Position numbers and translations under genes: made by a program
Assembly: GCA_030615975.1 (NCBI GenBank)
Contig: JAUWYH010000042.1
Span: 1-9,988, forward strand
Direction of reading: 5' to 3'
DNA length: 9,988 nucleotides
From: Candidatus Aminicenantota bacterium
Lineage (GTDB): Bacteria > Acidobacteriota > Aminicenantia > Aminicenantales > Aminicenantaceae
Shown here: one piece after another, positions 1 to 6,814 of the stretch
How the letters are laid out: every line of letters starts with the position of its first letter
How positions within the stretch are numbered: position 1 is the first letter of the stretch
Notes under the pieces: generated by a model
Database searches by the model: none
The model's input: the letters and a program-made list of their open reading frames with translations, nothing else
Told to the model about the DNA's origin: nothing

Positions 1-1
1 A

Positions 2-240
2 ATTGCTGATATCCTCTTTCCACTCGCCAAAAAAATTATTCTTACACGTTTTCCTTATTTCAGAGCAGCTTCTCCAGAGGAAATTAAGGCAAAAACTCTA
101 AGATTTGAAAATCAAATCCTCTTAGAATCCAACCCAAAAAAGCATTCCATTTGGCTCTCCAAAACGCCACCCCTCAAGACTCCATCCTTATTACTGGCGC
201 TCTTTTTATAGTCGGGGAAATCAAGAAATATTTTCAATAA
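2..240 (+). CDS. folC: FolC (folylpolyglutamate synthase/dihydrofolate synthase), C-terminal end, partial, with a -1 frame change
   Basis: The open frame at position 2 reads IADILFPLAKKIILTRFPYF and then RAASPEEI, which is typical of the C-terminal ligase domain of FolC, the enzyme that adds glutamate to (dihydro)folates. This frame would end at a TAG at 209-211 with a tail unlike the family. Moving to the -1 frame at the A6 run 136-141 gives AFHLALQNA, then DSILITGALFIVGEIKKY and a TAA at 238-240. That is the classic FolC ending (family form: VLVTGSLYLVGE). The gene is therefore split across two frames. A single missing A (A7 to A6) explains it fully; a recent mutation, an assembly or sequencing error, or programmed slippage are all possible. 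The 5' part lies outside the window. I am confident of the family and unsure whether the product is made. Confidence 0.8.
136..142 (+). other. A AAA AAG slippery heptamer at the folC frame change
   Basis: The upstream folC frame reads CCA AAA AAG, so the heptamer A AAA AAG is in the exact phase used for -1 frameshifting in E. coli dnaX. A -1 slip decodes Lys-Lys and then GCA, joining directly to the FolC tail. Seven nucleotides downstream, TTTGG (150-154) can pair with CCAAA (159-163) around the loop CTCT, a weak 5-bp stem at the usual spacing. No Shine-Dalgarno-like stimulator lies about 10 nt upstream, unlike in dnaX. What is seen is the heptamer and the frame change; programmed use is inference. 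A plain indel in a homopolymer is the simpler explanation. Confidence 0.4.
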
Positions 241-241
241 T

Positions 242-267
242 GGGGTCAAATCTTTACATTTGACTCC
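242..267 (+). repeat. REP-like palindrome just after folC
   Basis: The arms GGGGTCAAAT (242-251) and ATTTGACTCC (258-267) form a 10-bp stem with one G-T wobble and the loop CTTTAC. It begins one base after the folC stop. From memory, palindromes of the form GGGGTCA-AT..AT-TGACCCC are scattered in many bacterial genomes and are linked to REP-associated (Y1/RAYT) transposases. No transposase gene is in this window. A T6 run follows about ten bases after the stem, so it may also help end folC transcription. Confidence 0.55.
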
Positions 268-282
268 GACTTGCTTTTTTAG

Positions 283-317
283 GGCAAAAATGTTAAATTT
301 TTGCCTAATTTTAACAT
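283..317 (+). promoter_or_regulatory. atp leader with two mutually exclusive hairpins
   Basis: Stem 1 pairs GGCAAAAAT (283-291) with ATTTTTGCC (297-305), a perfect 9-bp stem with loop GTTAA. Stem 2 pairs ATGTTAAA (290-297) with TTTAACAT (310-317), an 8-bp stem. The two share bases 290-297, so only one can form at a time. The element ends 13 nt before the first atp start codon. This could be a transcription or translation switch, or only chance pairing in AT-rich DNA. No convincing promoter was found: TTGCTT (271-276) and TAAATT (294-299) have 17-nt spacing but match consensus poorly. Confidence 0.35.
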
Positions 318-330
318 CTTTTATTGAATA

Positions 331-747
331 ATGCTTAATATAGATGCAAGCTTAATTGTTGTATTTTTAACAGTGTGGGTGCTGATTGCTGTCCTTACAA
401 AAATTTTTTTTAATCCTCTGCGAAAAATTAGGGAAGAAAGAGAAGCCAAATTTGAAGAAAATAGAAAATCCCTAGATAAAGCTTTGGAAAGCTTTGAGCA
501 AACATCCATTCAGATTGAAGAGCAATTAAGGGCTGCTCGAGTTGTGGCTCAAACAACAAGAGAAAAATTTGAGCATGAAGGCCTAAAAGAAAAGGAGCGC
601 TTACTGGAAGGAACAAATAAAGCATGCCGAAGCCAGATTGAGGAAGCAAAGGAAAAATTGAACAGGCAATTAGAAAGCTTAAAGAAAGAATTGGAGTCCA
701 GCAGCAAGCGCTTAGCCGAGAGAATTGAACAGAGGCTTTTAAACTAA
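331..747 (+). CDS. atpF': ATP synthase F0 subunit b' (peripheral stalk)
   Basis: This 138-residue protein has one N-terminal membrane span (about residues 6-26, rich in V, L and I), then the basic NPLRKI junction and a long charged coiled coil to the end. That is the architecture of the b/b' stator stalk, which anchors in the membrane beside subunit a and holds delta and the alpha3beta3 head still. It is shorter than E. coli b (156 residues). A second b-type gene follows directly, as expected for a b'/b heterodimer. The ATG at 331 leaves a correct membrane N-terminus, but no Shine-Dalgarno sequence precedes it; the AT-rich hairpin leader lies there instead. Which of the two genes is called b and which b' is a convention. 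Confidence 0.85.
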   Translation: MLNIDASLIVVFLTVWVLIAVLTKIFFNPLRKIREEREAKFEENRKSLDKALESFEQTSIQIEEQLRAARVVAQTTREKFEHEGLKEKERLLEGTNKACRSQIEEAKEKLNRQLESLKKELESSSKRLAERIEQRLLN

Positions 748-1352
748 TGGCTGGAAAAAAACAAATTCTTATCCTCTTTTTTATTGTGCCTTTTTTATTC
801 AATATGGCAGTGGCGGAAGAAAATCATGCCTCAGGTTATACGGAATTTTTGGGGAAAGCGATCAATTTTTTTATTCTCTTTGGAGGGTTAGCCTATATTC
901 TTTTCAAGCCTATCCGAAATTTCCTTTATGGGAGAGCGGTAAAGATAGATCGCTCCTTAAAAGATGTGGAGGATTCGAGGCGAAAAGAAGAGTTGAAGCT
1001 AGAGGAAGTGAAAAACAGACTGAGTAGATTAGAAGAAGAAATTACTAAGATAAAAAAAGAAAGCGAGATCGAAGGCCAGAGAGAAAAAGATAGAATAATC
1101 AAAGATGCCCAACGGGAAGCTGAGAAGGTGAGACATTTTGCCAAGGAGGATATTGAAATGCTCACCCGAGCGGGAATCCAAGAGCTTAAAGAATACACAG
1201 CAGAACTGGCCACAGAGTTGGCTCAACAGAGAATTAAAAAAAAGATGACAGATGAAACACAATCCCTTTTCATCGATAAATCCATATTTAGACTTGAAAA
1301 GTTATATGAAAAATCAGATTCTAATAAAGAAATACACTCAAGGGCTAGTTAA
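747..1352 (+). CDS. atpF: ATP synthase F0 subunit b (peripheral stalk), signal-peptide-like N-terminus
   Basis: The product has 201 residues. A first hydrophobic stretch (about residues 6-23), ending in the cleavage-like AVA, is followed by EENHASG and then the true stalk membrane span (about 37-53, INFFILFGGLAYILF). The KPIR junction and a highly charged coiled coil follow to about residue 165. A signal-peptide-like start on subunit b is known from deltaproteobacterial-type ATP synthases. It pairs with b' to form the stator. The start codon overlaps the previous stop by one base (TAATG), with AGAGG (731-735) upstream, so coupled translation is likely. The C-terminus (about the last 15 residues) overlaps the start of the delta gene by 47 nt and may be an extension. 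Confidence 0.88.
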   Translation: MAGKKQILILFFIVPFLFNMAVAEENHASGYTEFLGKAINFFILFGGLAYILFKPIRNFLYGRAVKIDRSLKDVEDSRRKEELKLEEVKNRLSRLEEEITKIKKESEIEGQREKDRIIKDAQREAEKVRHFAKEDIEMLTRAGIQELKEYTAELATELAQQRIKKKMTDETQSLFIDKSIFRLEKLYEKSDSNKEIHSRAS

Positions 1353-1848
1353 CTCCATAAAGAATGACCAGGAGTTTAAAACCCTTTCTAAACAACTCGC
1401 AGATTTTTATAATCTTCTTTCTGACCATAAAAAAATGGAGGAAGCCCTTTCCAGTCAATTCTTGCCTACGACAAAAAAAATGCAGATAGCAAAGGAGATT
1501 TTAGCTAAAGGCTCATTAGCGGAGAAGATTTCAAGGTTCATATTGCTCCTCGTCGAGAACAATCGTCTCGGACTTTTGCCAGATATTGTGGAATTTTTCC
1601 CTGTATTATGGGATGAGAGGAAAGGAGTTTCAACCATTGAGGTTTCTTCTGCTGTCCCTTTGCTGGAGGGCCAGAAGAGAAAATTGGAAGAAAAATTAGA
1701 GCTTTTAGAGAAGGGACCCGTTTCTTTGAAGTATAAAATCGAACCTGAACTGATCGGAGGCCTTTCCATAAGGAAAGGAAACATCGTCTATGACGTCTCG
1801 ATAAAAGGGAGTTTGGAGAGCCTTAAAGAAAAAATTTGTGAGGGATAG
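1306..1848 (+). CDS. atpH: ATP synthase F1 subunit delta
   Basis: Delta sits on top of the alpha3beta3 head and links it to the b/b' stalk. The 180-residue product starts MKNQILIKKYTQGLV, matching the family opening (RYAxAL-type helix). It continues with LSKQLADFYNLL and the FLPTTKKMQIAKEIL segment, and ends with the conserved C-terminal part PELIGGLSIRKGNIVYDVSI. An ATG at 1252 would add 18 residues with no family resemblance and a larger overlap with b. I chose 1306 because it restores the usual length and N-terminus. It still overlaps atpF by 47 nt, and no strong ribosome site is seen there. Confidence 0.9.
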   Translation: MKNQILIKKYTQGLVNSIKNDQEFKTLSKQLADFYNLLSDHKKMEEALSSQFLPTTKKMQIAKEILAKGSLAEKISRFILLLVENNRLGLLPDIVEFFPVLWDERKGVSTIEVSSAVPLLEGQKRKLEEKLELLEKGPVSLKYKIEPELIGGLSIRKGNIVYDVSIKGSLESLKEKICEG

Positions 1849-1856
1849 AGATAAAA

Positions 1857-3374
1857 ATGGAAATAAAAGCCAATGAAATAAGCAGAATTATCCAAAGTCA
1901 GATCGAAGGATATGATATAGAAGTTGACATTAAGGAGGTTGGGTCTGTGACTGCAGTTGGAGATGGGATTGCCCAAATTTATGGACTGGATAGGGTGATG
2001 TACAATGAGCTTCTTGAATTTCCGCAGGGAGTTTATGGCCTTGCGCTCAATTTAGAAGAAGAAAGTGTAGGCGCAGTCTTATTAGGGGAAAGCCATCTTG
2101 TCAAAGAAGGAGATTTGGTCAAGCGTACCCATAGGATTATACAGGTTCCCTCAGGCCCTGCTCTTATCGGAAGGATAGTGAATCCCCTGGGCATTCCTTT
2201 AGATGAGAAAGGTCCCATCAAAACCGATATCCATATGGTAGTTGAACGCTTGGCACCAGGCGTTGTTGATCGTTTACCAGTGAAAGAACCCTTGCAGACA
2301 GGAATAAAGGCTATTGACGCCATGATTCCTATAGGGAGAGGCCAGCGGGAGCTTATCATCGGCGACCGCCAAACAGGAAAAACAGCTATTGCTATAGATA
2401 CCATCATCAATCAGAAAGATAAAGATATTATCTGTATCTATGTGGCTATTGGCCAAAAAAATTCGACGGTTGCCTATGTCATTAAAGTACTAAAAGATTA
2501 TGGAGCAATGGATTACACTGTAGTCGTCGCTGCTTCTGCCAGTGATCCTTCTCCTCTGCAATATCTTGCTCCCTACAGCGGCTGTGCTATGGGTGAATAC
2601 TTTAGGGACAATGGGAAGCATGCTCTTCTCATCTATGATGACCTTTCCAAGCATGCAGCCGCCTATAGAGAGATCTCTCTTCTCTTGCGCCGGCCGCCAG
2701 GGCGAGAAGCCTATCCTGGCGATGTCTTCTACCTTCATTCAAGGCTTCTTGAGAGAGCTGCCAAATACAATGATGAAAATGGAGGAGGGTCTTTGACCGC
2801 TCTTCCTGTTATCGAAACTCAGGCAGGAGATGTCTCAGGCTATATCCCCACGAACGTCATTTCTATCACGGACGGCCAAATCTATTTGGAACCAGAGCTT
2901 TTCAATGCAGGGATAAGGCCGGCCATTAATGTTGGGATATCTGTGTCAAGAGTCGGCGGAAACGCCCAAATAAAAGCCATGAAACAGGTGTCTGGTAAGT
3001 TGCGTCTTGATTTAGCTCAGTACAGAGAGTTAGCGACTTTTGCTCAATTCGGTACAGAGCTGGATAAAGCCAGCCATGCCCAGCTCGAGCGAGGAGAGAG
3101 GTTAACAGAAATCTTAAAACAGGAACAATATGTTCCCTTATCCGTAGAAAAACAAGTTTTAATCATCTATGCAGGGAATAGAGGGTATTTAGATGAATTT
3201 GAGGTTTCAGAGATCAAAGAATATGAAAGAGAGCTTTATGATTATTTTGAAAAGGAACATTCCGATTTATTAAAAAGAGTCGAAGAGAAAAAGGAAATCG
3301 ACGGAGAGCTTGATGAAGCCATAGGCAAGGCTTTGGAAGAGTTTAATCGCAAATTCAAGGAGGAGAAACGCTAA
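1857..3374 (+). CDS. atpA: ATP synthase F1 subunit alpha
   Basis: The 505-residue product is full length for the non-catalytic nucleotide-binding subunit of F1. Visible landmarks are VTAVGDGIAQIYGL in the N-terminal barrel (about 31-44), the P-loop GDRQTGKT (169-176), VVAASASDPSPLQYLAPYSG, LLIYDDLSKHAAAYREISLL (Walker B region), and SVSRVGGNAQ with the arginine finger at about R365, which completes the catalytic site of the neighbouring beta. The C-terminal helical domain is intact. The start lies 8 nt after atpH with a GAGG motif upstream. No anomalies are seen. Confidence 0.98.
   Translation: MEIKANEISRIIQSQIEGYDIEVDIKEVGSVTAVGDGIAQIYGLDRVMYNELLEFPQGVYGLALNLEEESVGAVLLGESHLVKEGDLVKRTHRIIQVPSGPALIGRIVNPLGIPLDEKGPIKTDIHMVVERLAPGVVDRLPVKEPLQTGIKAIDAMIPIGRGQRELIIGDRQTGKTAIAIDTIINQKDKDIICIYVAIGQKNSTVAYVIKVLKDYGAMDYTVVVAASASDPSPLQYLAPYSGCAMGEYFRDNGKHALLIYDDLSKHAAAYREISLLLRRPPGREAYPGDVFYLHSRLLERAAKYNDENGGGSLTALPVIETQAGDVSGYIPTNVISITDGQIYLEPELFNAGIRPAINVGISVSRVGGNAQIKAMKQVSGKLRLDLAQYRELATFAQFGTELDKASHAQLERGERLTEILKQEQYVPLSVEKQVLIIYAGNRGYLDEFEVSEIKEYERELYDYFEKEHSDLLKRVEEKKEIDGELDEAIGKALEEFNRKFKEEKR
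3356..3365 (+). promoter_or_regulatory. Strong ribosome binding site of atpG
   Basis: CAAGGAGGAG lies inside the last codons of atpA, about 10 nt before the atpG ATG at 3376. It is the best anti-16S match in the atp cluster and fixes this start. Confidence 0.7.
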
Positions 3375-3375
3375 T

Positions 3376-4242
3376 ATGCCGGCTCTAATCGACCTCAGAA
3401 AAAGGATAAGAAGCGTGAAGAATACTCAACAAATAACCCAGGCGATGAAAACTGTGGCCACAGCCAAATTAAAAAAAGTGCAACGCACCGTCATAGAGGC
3501 TCGTCCCTACTGGCATTCTTACCCTAATTTTCTTTCAGAAGCCGCTTTTTGGGCTGCGAGATATGAACATCCTTTATTGATGAAGAGAGAAGAGAAAAGG
3601 ATAGAAGGGGTGATAATTACTTCTGATAAAGGATTGTGTGGAGCCTTCAATTCAAATCTTTTAGAAAAAGCCCTTTCTTTTTTCGAAGAAAAGGCAAAGC
3701 AGTCAGATATCCGTTTGGTTTTGATAGGGAAAAAGGCTGTGACTTTTTTTAAAAAACATCCTTTTCCCTTAGACCGCACATATTCGGGAAAAGTAGAAAA
3801 ACTCACGCCAGAAGAGCTGAAAGATTTGGCTCAATTTCTCCTTCAACTCTACACATTCAGCAAGACAGATGGCGTTTATGTTGTCTACAATGAATTTAAA
3901 TCTATTCTGTCCCCACGGATAACCATAGCTAAGATTTTACCCATTGAAATTCCAGAAAATAAAGAAGCTCAAGAGCGATTGACTCCAGATTGGGAACCTG
4001 AAGCAGGTCCTATTTTCAATACGCTTCTTCCATTATATGTGGAGAACCAAATTTCCCATTCTTTTTTTGAATCTTCAGCAGCCGAGCATGCGGCTCGAAT
4101 GATGGCCATGGATAATGCCACTCAGAACGCCGAGGATTTGATATCTGATCTGACATTGGTTTTAAACAAGATAAGGCAGGCTTCCATCACCAAGGAACTT
4201 TTGGAAATCATGACTGCCGTAGAAGCTTTGGCAAAAAGATAG
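3376..4242 (+). CDS. atpG: ATP synthase F1 subunit gamma (central rotor shaft)
   Basis: The 288-residue product has both conserved terminal helices that form the coiled-coil shaft inside alpha3beta3. The N-terminal one is LRKRIRSVKNTQQITQAMKT and then VATAKL. The C-terminal one contains AAEHAARMMAMDNATQNAED and LNKIRQASITKELLEI. The central Rossmann-like part includes ITSDKGLCGAFNSNL (about 76-90). Length is normal for the family. It starts one base after the atpA stop with a strong ribosome site, so translation is probably coupled to alpha. No regulatory insertion of the chloroplast type is seen. Confidence 0.97.
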   Translation: MPALIDLRKRIRSVKNTQQITQAMKTVATAKLKKVQRTVIEARPYWHSYPNFLSEAAFWAARYEHPLLMKREEKRIEGVIITSDKGLCGAFNSNLLEKALSFFEEKAKQSDIRLVLIGKKAVTFFKKHPFPLDRTYSGKVEKLTPEELKDLAQFLLQLYTFSKTDGVYVVYNEFKSILSPRITIAKILPIEIPENKEAQERLTPDWEPEAGPIFNTLLPLYVENQISHSFFESSAAEHAARMMAMDNATQNAEDLISDLTLVLNKIRQASITKELLEIMTAVEALAKR

Positions 4243-4261
4243 GAGATTCGGAGAGAAAAAC

Positions 4262-5800
4262 ATGGCAAAATCAAAACCCAAAACAAAAACAGAGAAAAAG
4301 AGACAAGGAAAAACTGGACGAGTCGTTCAGGTCATTGGGCCTGTGGTAGACGTAGAATTCAGGGATGTCGAACTTCCTGAAATATACAATGCGATTCAAA
4401 TCACAAGTGAGGGATTCGATACAACTCCTGCGCATTCTGTTCAGGAAACTAAGAGGAAGCATGGAGTAAGGTTTGATAGAAACACAAGCAAGGGATTTGA
4501 TACTCAAACTCCTGTTGACATAATCGTAGAAGTGGAACAGCATCTCGGGGAAAACAGGGTAAGATGCATATCCATGCACCCTACTGATGGTTTAGCTCGA
4601 GGGATGAAAGCCATTGATCTGGAAGGGCCGATTCAGGTTCCTGTAGGAGAAGCCACATTAGGACGGGTAATGAATGTCATAGGAGAGCCAGTTGATTATC
4701 TGGGCCCTATCAAAGCCAAAGTGAAATATCCTATCCATCGTCCTCCTCCGTCACTTGAGCAACAGAGCACAAAGCTTGAAATGTTTGAGACCGGAATCAA
4801 AGTGATAGATCTCATCCAGCCTTTTTTGAAAGGAGGAAAGATTGGTCTATTTGGCGGAGCTGGGGTGGGGAAGACTGTGATCATCATGGAATTGATAAAC
4901 AATGTAGCCAAAGAACACGGCGGATATTCTGTTTTTGGCGGAATAGGAGAGAGAACAAGAGAGGGAAATGACCTCTGGCTGGAGATGAAAGAATCAGGAG
5001 TCCTCGATAAGACTTCTCTTATCTTCGGCCAGATGACCGAACCTCCCGGAGCAAGACTTAGGGTTGGTTTAGCTGCGCTCTCTGTGGCCGAATATTTTAG
5101 GGATGAGATGGGCCAGGATATCCTTCTTTTCATCGATAATATCTTTCGTTTCGTTCAAGCTGGCTCAGAGGTGTCTGCCTTGCTTGGGCGGATGCCTTCT
5201 GCAGTAGGATACCAGCCTAATTTAGCCACAGAACTGGGAGAGCTGGAGGAGAGAATTACCTCGACTAATCGAGGTTCAATAACTTCAGTCCAGGCGATTT
5301 ATGTTCCGGCTGACGACTTCACCGATCCAGCTCCGGCTACAACATTTTCTCATCTGGATGCAACCACAAACCTTTCCCGCGCTCTCACTGAGATAGGGAT
5401 TTATCCCGCCGTAGACCCTCTTTCTTCCTATTCTCGGATACTGGATCCGAGGGTTATTGGAGAAGAACATTATCAGGTGGCAAGGAAAGTTAAAGAAATT
5501 CTTCAAAGTTATAAAGACCTTCAAGATATAATCACCATTCTCGGAATAGAGGAGCTGTCAGAAGAAGATAAAGTGGTTGTCGCCCGAGCACGAAAAATTC
5601 AGCGTTTTCTTTCCCAGCCTTTCTATGTTGCAGAGGAATTCACAGGAAGGTCTGGAAAATATGTTAAGATTGAAGAAACAGTGAGAGGATTCGATGAGAT
5701 AGTAGAAGGGAAACACGACGATAAACCTGAACAGGCCTTTTATATGGTGGGCGACATTGACGAAGTGATCGAGAAGGCCGAGGAATTAAAGTCAGCATGA
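4262..5800 (+). CDS. atpD: ATP synthase F1 subunit beta (catalytic), with an N-domain insertion
   Basis: This is the catalytic subunit of F1, where ATP is made. At 512 residues it is longer than the usual 460-480. All catalytic landmarks are present: P-loop GGAGVGKT (198-205), GERTREGND with the catalytic glutamate (about E230) and adjacent R231, Walker B ILLFIDN (287-293), ALLGRMPSAVGYQPNLA, YVPADDFTDPAPATTFSHLD, and EELSEED (430-436) for the DELSEED lever. The extra length comes from a lysine-rich N-terminal tail of about 17 residues and an insertion around residues 48-84, between AIQI and VDIIVEVEQHLG, where the family normally has a short beta-hairpin loop. The insertion contains two copies of TS(E/K)GFDT(Q)TP. 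The active site is untouched, so the enzyme is probably functional. Confidence 0.97.
   Translation: MAKSKPKTKTEKKRQGKTGRVVQVIGPVVDVEFRDVELPEIYNAIQITSEGFDTTPAHSVQETKRKHGVRFDRNTSKGFDTQTPVDIIVEVEQHLGENRVRCISMHPTDGLARGMKAIDLEGPIQVPVGEATLGRVMNVIGEPVDYLGPIKAKVKYPIHRPPPSLEQQSTKLEMFETGIKVIDLIQPFLKGGKIGLFGGAGVGKTVIIMELINNVAKEHGGYSVFGGIGERTREGNDLWLEMKESGVLDKTSLIFGQMTEPPGARLRVGLAALSVAEYFRDEMGQDILLFIDNIFRFVQAGSEVSALLGRMPSAVGYQPNLATELGELEERITSTNRGSITSVQAIYVPADDFTDPAPATTFSHLDATTNLSRALTEIGIYPAVDPLSSYSRILDPRVIGEEHYQVARKVKEILQSYKDLQDIITILGIEELSEEDKVVVARARKIQRFLSQPFYVAEEFTGRSGKYVKIEETVRGFDEIVEGKHDDKPEQAFYMVGDIDEVIEKAEELKSA
4402..4514 (+). repeat. In-frame insertion bounded by a direct repeat inside atpD
   Basis: Copy 1 (4402-4430) and copy 2 (4483-4514) both read CACAAG-AGGGATT-GATAC followed by AACTCCTG. 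They differ at a few bases, and copy 2 has three extra bases. The copies start 81 bp (27 codons) apart and encode TSEGFDTTP and TSKGFDTQTP. Removing one 81-bp unit would leave a loop of about 10 residues, close to the normal beta subunit. This suggests insertion of a short element or partial tandem duplication with later divergence. A weaker third copy of the core (GGTTTGATA) lies at 4470-4478. Confidence 0.65.
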
Positions 5801-6090
5801 GTATAAATTTGCCTTTATCTCTTCAGCTGAGGGTGATAACACCCAGAAAATTATTGGTTGACAGAGATGTCAAGGCGGTCTTTCTTCCAGGCTTGGAGGG
5901 ATATATAGGAGTTTTTCCCGGTCACCGCCCTCTTCTTGTGGCTCTTGGGAAAGGAGCAATAACATATCGCTTGAATCAAAAAGAAGAAAAATTTTCTGTT
6001 GAAGGAGGATTTGCTGAGATCCTTCCCGAGAAGGTGATCGTTTTTACTAAATTAAGTAAAAATGAGGCTGATCGATCAAATGAAAGGTGA
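5797..6090 (+). CDS. atpC: ATP synthase F1 subunit epsilon, short form
   Basis: Epsilon binds the foot of gamma and the c-ring. The 97 residues cover only the N-terminal beta-sandwich: LQLRVITPRKLLVDRDVKAV, then LPGLEGYIGVFPGHRPLL, and GGFAEILPEKVIVFT. E. coli epsilon has about 139 residues. The C-terminal two-helix domain, which inhibits ATP hydrolysis in many species, is absent; the sequence after about residue 86 is a short charged tail. Similar short epsilons are known in some bacteria. The start overlaps the atpD stop as ATGA, a sign of translational coupling. The end overlaps the next gene by 11 nt. Confidence 0.94.
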   Translation: MSINLPLSLQLRVITPRKLLVDRDVKAVFLPGLEGYIGVFPGHRPLLVALGKGAITYRLNQKEEKFSVEGGFAEILPEKVIVFTKLSKNEADRSNER

Positions 6091-6814
6091 AGATGAGACT
6101 CTGGATTCTTTTTATCTTGGACGTATCCTTGTCCTTCAGAAAAAAAAAGGGTACCGATTTTCTGTAGATTCGCCTCTCTTGGCTGATTTTATTCAAACAA
6201 AAAAATCTGATGAGCTCCTTGAGCTTGGCGCAGGGAACGGCATTATTTCTCTTCTTTTGAGTTTTAAACCTTTCAAACATATCACAGCAGTAGAAATTCA
6301 GGTATCTTTGGCTGCTCTGGCTAGGAGGAATATCTCTCTTAACAAACTTGAGGATAAAATCACCATTATTCACAAAGACCTCTGTACTTTCTGGCCGAGG
6401 AGAAAATTTGATGTTATTTTTTCTAATCCTCCTTATATAAAGAAAGAGAGGGGGCATTTGAGCGCTCTTCAGGAAAAATCTATTGCTAAGCATGAGTTAA
6501 AATGTGATATTTTTGATATAATGCAGAAGACAAAAGAGCTTTTAAAAAAAGAGGGAAGAGCTTATTTCATATTTCCTGCAAAAAGGAGCGAGGATTTCAG
6601 GGAAGCAGTAGAAATGAATAAGTTGAAAATCAAAGCCATTCGTTTTATCTTGCCTCGTAGGGAAAGAACTCCCAATTTGTTTCTGGCAGAATGCGACTTT
6701 TCTTCCCAGAAAGAGTTTATAATGTCTCCGCTTGTTCTCTTTGATGAAAGAAGAAATTACACTTCAGAAGCAAAAGAAATATTTTCAGGGAGAGACCATG
6801 CTGCGGCTATTTAA
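6080..6814 (+). CDS. TrmN6/YfiC-type N6-adenine methyltransferase (COG4123-like)
   Basis: A class I SAM-dependent methyltransferase of 244 residues from this start. The opening ETLDSFYLGRILVLQKKKGY, followed by RFSVDSPLLADF, matches the family that methylates A37 of tRNA1(Val). LLELGAGNGIISLLL (about 46-60) is the SAM-binding motif I, and NPPY (116-119) is the motif IV typical of N6-adenine and other exocyclic or amide nitrogen methylases. An ATG at 6062 would add six residues. I prefer 6080 because it fits the family N-terminus and has GAGG (6064-6067) upstream, though spacing is long. It overlaps atpC by 11 nt. The fold and chemistry are well supported; the exact substrate (tRNA, or a ribosomal or other target) is inferred. 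Confidence 0.82.
   Translation: MKGEDETLDSFYLGRILVLQKKKGYRFSVDSPLLADFIQTKKSDELLELGAGNGIISLLLSFKPFKHITAVEIQVSLAALARRNISLNKLEDKITIIHKDLCTFWPRRKFDVIFSNPPYIKKERGHLSALQEKSIAKHELKCDIFDIMQKTKELLKKEGRAYFIFPAKRSEDFREAVEMNKLKIKAIRFILPRRERTPNLFLAECDFSSQKEFIMSPLVLFDERRNYTSEAKEIFSGRDHAAAI
6787..6793 (+). promoter_or_regulatory. Ribosome binding site that sets the wzm start
   Basis: AGGGAGA lies 4 nt before the ATG at 6798. It supports that start over the in-frame ATG at 6732, whose extra 22 residues are not hydrophobic and do not resemble the permease family. Confidence 0.65.

Noticed and set aside
271..299. Sigma70-type promoter TTGCTT/TAAATT before atpF'
   Set aside because: The spacing is right but both boxes match consensus poorly in AT-rich DNA, so it is not listed as a feature.
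1252..1305. Longer N-terminus for delta
   Set aside because: The 18 added residues do not fit the family, and the overlap with b would reach 101 nt.
2033..2410. Reverse-strand open frames of 60-150 codons across the atp genes, and others at 428-802, 4696-5133 and 6047-6493
   Set aside because: They lie antisense to well-identified genes, encode no recognisable protein, and follow the codon pattern of the opposite strand.
6062..6160. Hidden frameshifted C-terminal domain of epsilon
   Set aside because: The sequence after the epsilon stop reads well as the methyltransferase N-terminus and shows no epsilon-like helices in other frames.
6732..6797. Longer N-terminus for the wzm permease from the ATG at 6732
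   Set aside because: The extra residues overlap the methyltransferase, do not resemble the family, and have no ribosome site; the ATG at 6798 has AGGGAGA in front.
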